From Parabacteroides sp. (GTDB taxonomy: Bacteria > Bacteroidota > Bacteroidia > Bacteroidales > Tannerellaceae), in assembly GCA_020026285.1 (NCBI GenBank), contig JAHHQS010000074.1:1-17987 (forward strand): 17,987 nt of DNA, read 5' to 3'. Positions within the stretch are counted from its first letter, which is position 1. The number at the start of each line of letters is the position of its first letter. Positions 1 through 7,256 of the stretch are shown here, piece after piece. Made by a program: the position numbers and the translations under genes. Below the pieces are notes generated by a model. It did not search any database. It was not told the origin of the DNA and was given only the letters and a program-made list of their open reading frames with translations.

Positions 1-99
1 TTTGTTTATATCCTTATCCCTGTCCGCCTCCATTCCCTGATCTAGAAGGCAGATCGATTTCTTAGGCAATGCTATCCTGTTCGATATATGTTTGCAATA
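1..99 (-). other. Open reading fragment at left edge (possible partial gene)
   Basis: Read on the minus strand, positions 99 to 1 stay open for 33 codons and run off the window. The translation includes the stretch IALPKKSICLLDQG and then MEADRDKDINK. A TGA lies just upstream at 102-100. The only ATG is at 33-31, with TTG at 69-67 as an alternative, so either a gene starts here and continues outside the window, or this is the remnant of one. The segment is less AT-rich than the following 750 bases, which favours coding. I do not recognise the protein. The plus strand is also open for a few codons here, so even the strand is uncertain. Confidence 0.2.
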
Positions 100-867
100 T
101 CAATCCGTAGTTTTATTTGCTGCTTATAAACATTTTTTGTCCTTTATAGTAATTCTAAGTGATTAGAAAATCTACTTTAATCTCTAGTGAATAGTAATAT
201 CCTTGTGTTTGTTTATACTTAATTATGGCATAAATAACATTGTATGACCAGAATCTATTAAATACTTTTATCGAGAAGTATAGGCCTTTTAGTTGATCCT
301 ATTGAATGAGATAATTTATAATCTGAGGAATTTTTATTCCCAATTAAAGTCCCTTGTGGAGAAAAGACACATTCGTTTTTTATTAAAGCAATATTATTAA
401 TTATCCCAAATTAGTTTTGTGAATATGTTTCTTTTATGTTTAATGAGTAAAGAATTTTACTTTGATTTTATAAATTGTCATCATGAAAGAATCTTTGGAA
501 TATAAAGAGTATACTTATATAACATTTATGACAGACAATAAATAAAGAAGAAAGAGGATTTTTAATATGAACTGCATTCCCATAAGCTTGAAAAAGAACT
601 TTTGTTTTGGAATCTGTCTAAAAATATATGATTCCTCCAAATATCTGTGTTGGATTGAACAGGATTATTCACAATAAGATTTGAAGTATTCAGGCTATTT
701 TCATAAGAAAGCGAACTGTCTTCTTTACTTAAGGATGGAGAATTTCTATGGACTTATAAAGAATGAATTATTATATTTTTAGGATAAGAATGTATTAAGT
801 AGTTCGATAGGGAGATATTTATAATGAAGGTTCTACTACGGCGATTGAATCAAATTAAGGCGAAAAG
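100..867. other. Gene-poor AT-rich interval with possible decayed coding
   Basis: No reading frame with a normal start reaches 60 codons. Two short frames were seen. A plus-strand 36-codon frame (567-677, beginning MNCIPISLKK) sits behind an AAAGAGG sequence. On the minus strand a stretch with no ATG (753-562, 63 sense codons, Ser/Asn-rich) overlaps it in antisense. Both cannot be real, and neither resembles a family I know. There is no tRNA-like or rRNA-like sequence and no clear terminal repeats of a mobile element. It could be a degraded gene or a long intergenic region. Confidence 0.4.
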
Positions 868-896
868 AAAAAAGCTCGGTACTGTACCGAGCTTTT
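868..896 (-). terminator. Hairpin terminator downstream of the membrane-protein gene
   Basis: The stem GCTCGGTA (874-881) pairs with TACCGAGC (885-892) around the loop CTG. It is flanked by six A on the left and four T on the right, so it can act in both directions. The longer U tract forms on the minus strand, which suits the gene that ends at 1012, about 115 bases away. A closely related hairpin lies at 12165-12195. Confidence 0.7.
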
Positions 897-1011
897 CCAG
901 TATAAGAGAATCTTTTATTTTATATAAATCTTCCTACTTTTTGGAAAATATTATAGTATATCTACTCTCCCTTTTTATCTGATTTACACAATTAATAGAT
1001 TATTAAAGAGA

Positions 1012-1914
1012 TTAATTAAGTTTCTCTACCTTTTTCTTTTTACTTTCTGCATGCCATAAATAAATGGCTAAGAAGATGAATGCTAAAGTAATTGTAGCCA
1101 TTTCTGTAATATGGTTCATAGGATCGACCCATATTTCCTTAAATAGATCTATACGGCCTAAAATTTCAACAGGAGTCCAGAATACAACTACAGTGGCAAT
1201 TGCCATACGTATGTTTGCTCCCCATGAAGCAATTCGTAATTGTTTTCTAAATATAAAGAAGGAACCAATAAGACATCCTAAGCCAACTAAAAATGTAACG
1301 GGATGATGATCTCCTAAAAACTCATCGTCATAACAAAACATTAGTAAAAGATATGATCCCCAAAGTATCATCATTAATTCCATAAATGTAACAATACTAG
1401 TATGACGAGTCATAGGACGGGCTGCTATATCAGATTTCCTTTCTCCTAAGAAAAGTTTTTGCCACCAATTAATGAAGTTACAACCATTTTTTGTACTAAA
1501 TAAATACATGATCATAATCATCATCCAAAAGCCAAAAGATGCAGGGAGAATAAGATATTCCGGACGAGTTATTATTTCTCCAGTTGTAGTATCGATTAGA
1601 GGTTGAGTTCCAAAGCGATTAGCATAGTACATGAAAAGAAATTCAACCCAACCTGTCCAAAATAGCAAACCTCCGAAAAATCCCCAAAGGGTTTGTCTGG
1701 TTTCTCCCTTAGCAAAAACTCCAACTATAACCATAACCATTCCGATAGCTCCTAAAGCGAATGCAGCATAGTGTAAAGTCGTTTCATCCATTAAATGCTC
1801 CATCATAATCATTAGAGCATGTCCTAGGGGCATAGTGAATAAAACCATAAGGAAAGAAGATATTGCCTTCCACCAATAACGTTGTTTTTTGTTTTGATTT
1901 TTTGTCAATGTCAT
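1012..1914 (-). CDS. Polytopic inner-membrane protein of unknown function
   Basis: This encodes 300 residues with about eight hydrophobic segments (roughly 17-40, 47-68, 77-97, 121-140, 173-195, 205-222, 236-252 and 270-288) and a Lys-rich C-terminal tail, so it should lie in the cytoplasmic membrane. It is rich in Met and Trp and keeps charged or polar residues in or next to membrane segments (E39-H40, E91, D202-H203-H204), which might bind a metal, heme or ion; that is inference. I do not recognise the family. The frame is open upstream to a TTG at 1941, but I prefer the ATG at 1914 because the TTG falls inside a -7-like element (1939-1946). No Shine-Dalgarno sequence is visible, which is usual here. 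It is a single gene separated from the SusD-like gene by a strong terminator, so it is probably transcribed alone. Certain as a gene, unknown in role. Confidence 0.85.
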   Translation of the reverse strand: MTLTKNQNKKQRYWWKAISSFLMVLFTMPLGHALMIMMEHLMDETTLHYAAFALGAIGMVMVIVGVFAKGETRQTLWGFFGGLLFWTGWVEFLFMYYANRFGTQPLIDTTTGEIITRPEYLILPASFGFWMMIMIMYLFSTKNGCNFINWWQKLFLGERKSDIAARPMTRHTSIVTFMELMMILWGSYLLLMFCYDDEFLGDHHPVTFLVGLGCLIGSFFIFRKQLRIASWGANIRMAIATVVVFWTPVEILGRIDLFKEIWVDPMNHITEMATITLAFIFLAIYLWHAESKKKKVEKLN

Positions 1915-1938
1915 ATTATTTCTATTAGAGTGATTCGA

Positions 1939-1946
1939 CAAAAATA
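1939..1946 (-). promoter_or_regulatory. Putative -7 box for the membrane-protein gene
   Basis: On the minus strand this reads TATTTTTG, matching the Bacteroidota -7 consensus TAnnTTTG. No TTTG lies at the expected -33 distance and the region is very AT-rich, so a chance match is possible. If used, transcription would begin between it and the ATG at 1914, leaving a leader of about 20 bases. Confidence 0.35.
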
Positions 1947-2004
1947 ATAAAAATAATTTTTTTTAAAAATTTGCGGAGTTTAGAAAGATATGTACCATCT
2001 TTAT

Positions 2005-2042
2005 AAAAAAAGCCGTTTTAGCTTTTGGGGGCTAAAACGGCT
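2005..2042 (-). terminator. Terminator of the susC-susD operon
   Basis: A perfect 12-base-pair stem, AGCCGTTTTAGC (2011-2022) with GCTAAAACGGCT (2031-2042), surrounds an eight-base loop. Read on the minus strand it is followed by six U (complement of 2005-2010). It begins about 25 bases past the SusD-like stop and insulates the 1012-1914 gene. Confidence 0.9.
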
Positions 2043-2066
2043 CTTAGTTATATTAGAATTCTATTA

Positions 2067-3731
2067 TTAGAAATTTCTACCAGTATCCCACCATAGACGT
2101 GTAGCTGGGCTATCAGGACCTCCTAACATTTGGATAGCCTCTTTTACAGCTTCAGTATTATTATCACGATCACATTTAGGGAAAGGTAAACGTTTGATGA
2201 ATTCGCCCTGAGGAATGGCCCATTCTCCAGTACTCATATTATTGGCAACAGGGAAAATCTGAGGATAACCTGTACGACGGAATTCACTCCATGCTTCCTG
2301 TCCTTCTGGAAACATTGCTAACCATTTTTGATTAATGATTTTATGAAGTTTCTCTTCATTTGAAGCTCCTTCATTCCATTTAACAGTACATTTATCAATA
2401 CCGGCAATATTGTTTGCAGGATTATGAGGGTCAACATAATCTTTTGCTGTACCAGTTGCATTAGCAATATAAGCAGAATATTCTTCAGGAGAAATACCAT
2501 ATTCATCGAATGAAACCTTTATTCCTTCTTCATAGAAATCTTTTGCAGAACCTCCCATGTTCCAACCACGTAAAGCACCTTCAGCACGTAAGAAATAAGC
2601 TTCAGCAACTTTCATCCATGGCAAAGCATTTGATAATTGAACTCCTTCACCTGTATAGTCACTCATCTTCGTTTCTCTTGATAAGTTTGGAATAGAGAAT
2701 ACCTTGTAAACATCTTTATTGACAATTGATCCAGAACGGATTCCTACATAATTACCCAAGTTATTTGTGTTATTTCCTGCAGCATCAACAATGTCCATAG
2801 GTTTACCATCCTTTTGTAACCATCCAACTTTAGCAATATAGTGACTAATACGTGGATCATCGTAACCTTGCATGATACTTACCAATGATGCGTTAATACA
2901 CATATCACCATAATTGATTACGATTTCATTCAGCGGATTTTGTAATGTAGGATCAACAACTTCTACGTTCCTGTTTCCGGCTGTTAACACACCTAGAGGA
3001 TGATTAACTGCAGCCTCTGCTGTTGATTTTGCCAAATCTGGTTTTACTACAGCCATTCGTATAGCTAGACGTAAACGCAATGTATTAGCAAAACGAACCC
3101 ATTGTTTCAGATCACCATTACATACAATGTCAAAGGCTGCCAAACGAGCAGGATCTGCTTTTCCTTCGTTAATAAATGTGGTCAGATCATTAACACTTTC
3201 TTCGAGTTCCTTAAGGAATGTTGTGTATAGTGTCTCTTGGTCATCATAACCAACAGAAGCTCCACCTTGCATAGCTTTTGAATAAGGAATCGGACCATAG
3301 ATATCTGCAACACGATGCATGGCTGCTACACGAATAATCTTAGCAATTGAAGTGTAATCTTTTGCATCTGTAGATTGTAGAATCAAGCTAACCGGTTTCA
3401 TTACATATAATTCACCTGATTTGAATGGTTGTTCGTTCCAACCATCCATCATAGAATAGGTTGCATTATTGTTATTACCATTGAAAGGAGTACCTGTTGC
3501 CATATAACCAGAGTAAATATCAGCATTCAAATTTTGTTGTAACTGATATTCATAGTTTCTATTTTGATAATTACAATAAACAGAAACAATTGGCTGGTAA
3601 AATCTAGATGTGATTTTAACCTGTTCCGGTGTCATCCCGTTAGGATTTGTATTGATCTCTTCAAAATCACCTGTACAAGCAGTCATTCCTAAGATGGCTG
3701 CTACAGAATATATTAATAAATTTCTTTTCAT
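2067..3731 (-). CDS. SusD-like surface lipoprotein (SusD/RagB superfamily)
   Basis: This 554-residue protein is a surface nutrient-binding lipoprotein that forms the lid of the SusC-type transporter encoded just upstream. The N-terminus is a lipoprotein signal with a lipobox ending at C19 (GMTAC). It is followed by TGDFEEINTNPNG, a start typical of the SusD-like group often split out as SusD-like_2. The helical TPR-like body is suggested by segments such as the one around FANTLRLRLAIRMA near residue 220. The C-terminal region is Trp-rich (EEKLHKIINQKWLAMFPEGQ, then the ending RLWWDTGRNF), again usual for the family. Length is normal. It follows the susC-like gene with a 27-base gap and ends at a strong terminator, so the two are co-transcribed. 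No polysaccharide-degrading enzyme accompanies them, so the ligand cannot be named; glycan or peptide are both possible. Family assignment is very secure. Confidence 0.95.
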   Translation of the reverse strand: MKRNLLIYSVAAILGMTACTGDFEEINTNPNGMTPEQVKITSRFYQPIVSVYCNYQNRNYEYQLQQNLNADIYSGYMATGTPFNGNNNNATYSMMDGWNEQPFKSGELYVMKPVSLILQSTDAKDYTSIAKIIRVAAMHRVADIYGPIPYSKAMQGGASVGYDDQETLYTTFLKELEESVNDLTTFINEGKADPARLAAFDIVCNGDLKQWVRFANTLRLRLAIRMAVVKPDLAKSTAEAAVNHPLGVLTAGNRNVEVVDPTLQNPLNEIVINYGDMCINASLVSIMQGYDDPRISHYIAKVGWLQKDGKPMDIVDAAGNNTNNLGNYVGIRSGSIVNKDVYKVFSIPNLSRETKMSDYTGEGVQLSNALPWMKVAEAYFLRAEGALRGWNMGGSAKDFYEEGIKVSFDEYGISPEEYSAYIANATGTAKDYVDPHNPANNIAGIDKCTVKWNEGASNEEKLHKIINQKWLAMFPEGQEAWSEFRRTGYPQIFPVANNMSTGEWAIPQGEFIKRLPFPKCDRDNNTEAVKEAIQMLGGPDSPATRLWWDTGRNF

Positions 3732-3758
3732 AAATGAACTAAGTTTGTGTAGGGTTAA

Positions 3759-6700
3759 TTAAAATGTTACTTTCGCATTGATACCAAAACTTCTTGTTGA
3801 TGGTAAACCGAATGAATCAAAACCTTTCCAGCCATTATGTGTAGACATAGACATATCTGGATCTACAGGTGAATCTTTATATAAGAAGAATAAGTTACGA
3901 GCAACAAATGAAAGGTTCAAATTTTTAGAAGCCCCTAATAGATTACGGAATGTGTAACCTAAAGATAATTCACGTAGACGGAAGTTCGTTGCAGAATATA
4001 CATACATGTCTTTTGCTCCTTCTTTTCCTGCTACAGTTGTATAGAACTTCTGTGCATCCATTTTTTGTCCATTACCCAAATCTACACCACCATTATCACG
4101 AGCATCAGCTGTTACTGCTGTAACACCATAAGAATCCAAATAAGATTGTGTCTGACTGATGATATTGCCACCAATCTTTCCGTCGAATAAGAAATACAAA
4201 CTGAAATCTTTATAAGTAAATGTATTACCCCAACCTAATTGCCAATCAGGATTTACATTACCAATGTGACGCATATCTGTTGATAATTGGATATTACCTT
4301 TATCATCTAATGTGAATGAACCGTCGTCGTTTCTTAAAGCAACTTTACCATAGATGTCACCGAATGAACCACCTTCTACTAGACGGAAGTTAATACCTGC
4401 ACCACTACCTAAAGTGACACCATCTTTCAATTGTGTAGGAAGTTCTTTAACTTTATTCTTGTTATAAGAAATATTGAATTCTGGTTTCCAACTCCAGTCT
4501 TCAGCAAAATCCCAGCGATAATTGATTGTTGATTCGAATCCCTGGTTTTCGATGTTACCAGCATTTACATAATAGCTGTCATATCCTGATGCAATTGGAG
4601 AAGAAATTGAGAAGTACTGATTCTTATTGTTTGTTTTGTAATAAGTGAAATCAAAATTGAAATGATTATCAAACATTGTCAAATCCAAACCGAATTCCAT
4701 AGAATGCATCTTTTCTGGTTTCATTTCACTAAATGGCTCTTTTGTATTTGGTTCAAGTGAACCTAAGTTAATACCATCCATTGGATAAGTAATGTATGCA
4801 GGCACATCATTACCTACAATAGAATAAGCTCCACGTACTTTTAATAAATTAATCTTTTCAGACATTGGAATCATTTCATTCAGCAATGCAGTCAAACCAA
4901 ATGATGGATAGAAGTATGAAATGTTCTTGGTATAAGCTAATGCTGATGACCAGTCATTACGTCCTGTAATATCTAAATAGATCATACCTTTAAAGCCAAT
5001 CTGTGCAGTACCAAATATAGAATTCAAACGTTTGTGAGGATTGTCTGTACGTTGATTTGGATTGCCTGGAATGTTTTCAGGAACGAAGAAGTTTGGTTCC
5101 ATCAAACCTAATTTATCACTATCAAGTTTTGTATTTTTGATTTCGTTATCAAGGAAGCTCGCACCCAGAGATACATTTAAGTCCCAAGTTTCGTCCCATG
5201 ATTTAGAAACATTAGCCATAACATCACCGTAGAACTGACTTGATTCAAAACGTTCAAGTTTGTATCTGCCATTTGGACTACTAGCCCATGTAGGTGTTGT
5301 TGTTGCATACATTTTCTGTTCGTATTTATCGAAAGTATTATCGATGCTTAAACGACCTTGAATATTTAACCAGTCTGTAATTTTTAATTTGGCAGTAGCA
5401 GAAGCCATTATACGGTCACGTTTTTCTTCTGATTTCATACGATTCAGAATCCAGTATGGATTTGAAGAAAAGTCATTATCACCAATGTACCAGTTGTGAG
5501 CCATTAAATTACGGCCTTCATTGAAAACTTCGTAATTGTTTTTATAATAATTCCAATCACCGTTAGCAGGGAATGTATATAAACCTGTTAATGGGTTATT
5601 ATATGTACCACCGGAAGGACGGTTCGTTCCTTTCTGAGTAATATAAGATAAGGAAGCATCAATTGACAAACGATTGTTGAATAGATTGAATGTTTCGCGG
5701 ACAGTCATATTATGACGGAAGAAATCGTTTGTAGGAGTGATACCTAATGCAGAAGTATTTGCATAAGATAAGAAACTTTGTACCTTTTCAGTTCCACCAT
5801 TAATAGTAACAGAGTTAATATATGTAGAACCTGTTCTAAAATAATCTCCCAAACGTTTGTTTGCTACATCATCATTGTTACCAATTTTTTCACCCCAGCT
5901 TCTATCTGCAAGTTGAGAACCAGTAACTATTGCACCATAACGTCCTTGTAATTCCGGTTTTACCATTGGTGCTTCGAATGTGATGTTAGAAGAGAAATCT
6001 ACACGTGCAGCACCGTCACGTCCTTTCTTGGTTGTGATCATGATAACACCGTTAGCAGCCATACTACCATAAAGAGCTGCAGCAGATGCTCCTTTCAAAA
6101 CGTTCATGCTGGCAATGTCATCAGGGTTTAAGTTTGATAAAGCATCACCACCATCACGTCCTGCATACTCACCATCCAACTGTGTTGTCTGAGGGTTGTT
6201 CATCGGAACACCATCAATAACAATTAAAGCCTGGTTACTCCCAAAAGCAGATTTATTACCACGAAGTACAATTTTTGAAGAACCACCAGCTCCTGATGCA
6301 TTTGGAGTGATTGAAAGACCTGCAGTTTTTCCTTGTAAGGCGTTGATCATGTTTGCATCTTTAGCACGAGTCAATTCTTGATTACTGACTTGCTGTGTTG
6401 CATAAGTTAATGATTTAGCTTTACGTTGAATACCCATTGCAGTTACGACAACTTCTTCGATTTTTTGACTGTCGGAGAACATGTCAACATTAATTTCAGA
6501 ACGGCCATTTACTTTTTCTTCTTTAGTGGCATAACCGATATAGGAGAATTCCAAAATGGCATTGTTTCCAACTTCTAATGTGTATTTACCATCCAAATCG
6601 GTGATGGTTCCATTAGTAGTTCCTTTTTCAACAACATTACACCCGATTAACGGTAAGTTTTCTTCTTTGTCAGTTACTGTTCCAGTAACTTTTTTTTGTG

Positions 6701-6764
6701 CCCAAAGGATATTTGTACACATCCCAACGAAGAATAATACAAATAAAATTAAGTTCCTTCTCAT
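3759..6764 (-). CDS. SusC-like TonB-dependent outer-membrane transporter (SusC/RagA)
   Basis: A 1001-residue outer-membrane channel that imports oligomeric nutrients using TonB energy. A signal peptide covers about residues 1-23 (ending ILWAQ). A carboxypeptidase-regulatory-like domain follows at about 24-100, including the motifs GTITDLDGKYTL and FSYIGY. The TonB box is near 103-110 (EEVVVTAM). The plug domain covers about 115-235 with the family motif QALIVIDGVPMNN and the segment LKGASAAALYGSMAANGVI. The rest is a 22-strand-type barrel ending in VTF, the terminal aromatic residue expected of outer-membrane barrels. It is first in a two-gene operon with the SusD-like gene. A good promoter is present about 100 bases upstream. 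No anti-sigma factor, sigma factor or hybrid two-component regulator lies beside it, so regulation is not apparent from the window. The substrate is unknown. Confidence 0.96.
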   Translation of the reverse strand: MRRNLILFVLFFVGMCTNILWAQKKVTGTVTDKEENLPLIGCNVVEKGTTNGTITDLDGKYTLEVGNNAILEFSYIGYATKEEKVNGRSEINVDMFSDSQKIEEVVVTAMGIQRKAKSLTYATQQVSNQELTRAKDANMINALQGKTAGLSITPNASGAGGSSKIVLRGNKSAFGSNQALIVIDGVPMNNPQTTQLDGEYAGRDGGDALSNLNPDDIASMNVLKGASAAALYGSMAANGVIMITTKKGRDGAARVDFSSNITFEAPMVKPELQGRYGAIVTGSQLADRSWGEKIGNNDDVANKRLGDYFRTGSTYINSVTINGGTEKVQSFLSYANTSALGITPTNDFFRHNMTVRETFNLFNNRLSIDASLSYITQKGTNRPSGGTYNNPLTGLYTFPANGDWNYYKNNYEVFNEGRNLMAHNWYIGDNDFSSNPYWILNRMKSEEKRDRIMASATAKLKITDWLNIQGRLSIDNTFDKYEQKMYATTTPTWASSPNGRYKLERFESSQFYGDVMANVSKSWDETWDLNVSLGASFLDNEIKNTKLDSDKLGLMEPNFFVPENIPGNPNQRTDNPHKRLNSIFGTAQIGFKGMIYLDITGRNDWSSALAYTKNISYFYPSFGLTALLNEMIPMSEKINLLKVRGAYSIVGNDVPAYITYPMDGINLGSLEPNTKEPFSEMKPEKMHSMEFGLDLTMFDNHFNFDFTYYKTNNKNQYFSISSPIASGYDSYYVNAGNIENQGFESTINYRWDFAEDWSWKPEFNISYNKNKVKELPTQLKDGVTLGSGAGINFRLVEGGSFGDIYGKVALRNDDGSFTLDDKGNIQLSTDMRHIGNVNPDWQLGWGNTFTYKDFSLYFLFDGKIGGNIISQTQSYLDSYGVTAVTADARDNGGVDLGNGQKMDAQKFYTTVAGKEGAKDMYVYSATNFRLRELSLGYTFRNLLGASKNLNLSFVARNLFFLYKDSPVDPDMSMSTHNGWKGFDSFGLPSTRSFGINAKVTF

Positions 6765-6866
6765 ATAAATGATATTTTAATAAATAGATTACCAATTGCA
6801 AGTAAAGTAAACGAATCTTGAGAGCAATAGAGTTCTTTTTCTTACGGTTCATTTCATACTTTGATG

Positions 6867-6897
6867 CAAAAGTATGTATATTTTACAATAAAACAAA
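6867..6897 (-). promoter_or_regulatory. Promoter of the susC-susD operon
   Basis: On the minus strand, TTTG (6897-6894) precedes TACTTTTG (6874-6867) by 19 bases, matching the Bacteroidota -33/-7 arrangement (TTTG, then TAnnTTTG). Transcription would start near 6860, giving a leader of roughly 95 bases before the ATG at 6764, long enough to carry post-transcriptional control, though I see no clear structure in it. Confidence 0.7.
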
Positions 6898-7124
6898 TAA
6901 AATATGTAAAAATCGAAAAAAGTTTTCTATGCGTTTTTAACATATTTATTTGTCATTATACATAATAATGTATTTGTTACATTATCCATTTTTAGATAGT
7001 TAAATCATTTTTATGAAGAATTGATGAGCCTTTTTTCAAGTTCTGGTTGATAAATGAAGTTATTTCATTTGATAAAAAAATATAATTTAAATGTTAAAAA
7101 AAAGTTCTCGGTATAATGAATCTT

Positions 7125-7183
7125 AAAAGCTTGACATTTTTTGAAAAATCTCAAAGCTTTTCCGAAAAATGTCAAAGCTTTTT
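7125..7183. repeat. Small tandem plus inverted repeat cluster
   Basis: Two near-identical units of about 20 bases lie head to tail: GAAAAATCTCAAAGCTTTT (7143-7161) and GAAAAATGTCAAAGCTTTT (7164-7182). The second unit is also almost the reverse complement of AAAAGCTTGACATTTTT (7125-7141), with a single-base bulge, so the segment can fold as one hairpin of 16-17 base pairs around the first unit. It lies beyond the hppA terminator, in the 490-base gap before the susC promoter. The rest of that gap (6898-7124) shows nothing beyond AT-rich sequence. Confidence 0.55.
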
Positions 7184-7184
7184 G

Positions 7185-7227
7185 AAAAAAGGATGCATCA
7201 TTTTTATAGAAACGGAGCATCCTTTTT
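7185..7227 (-). terminator. Terminator of hppA
   Basis: GGATGC (7191-7196) pairs with GCATCC (7217-7222), extended by runs of A (7186-7190) and T (7223-7227), around a 20-base loop. Minus-strand transcription leaving hppA at 7257 meets it about 30 bases later and would end in a U tract. The stem has only six base pairs outside the A/T extension. Confidence 0.7.
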
Positions 7228-7256
7228 CTATGAAGCATACAATTAAAGAATAGAAT

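Noticed and set aside
824..982. Plus-strand 52-codon frame beginning MKVLLRRLNQIKAKRKK with a GGGAGA sequence upstream
   Set aside because: It runs straight through the 868-896 terminator hairpin and has no recognisable features; coding through a terminator is unlikely.
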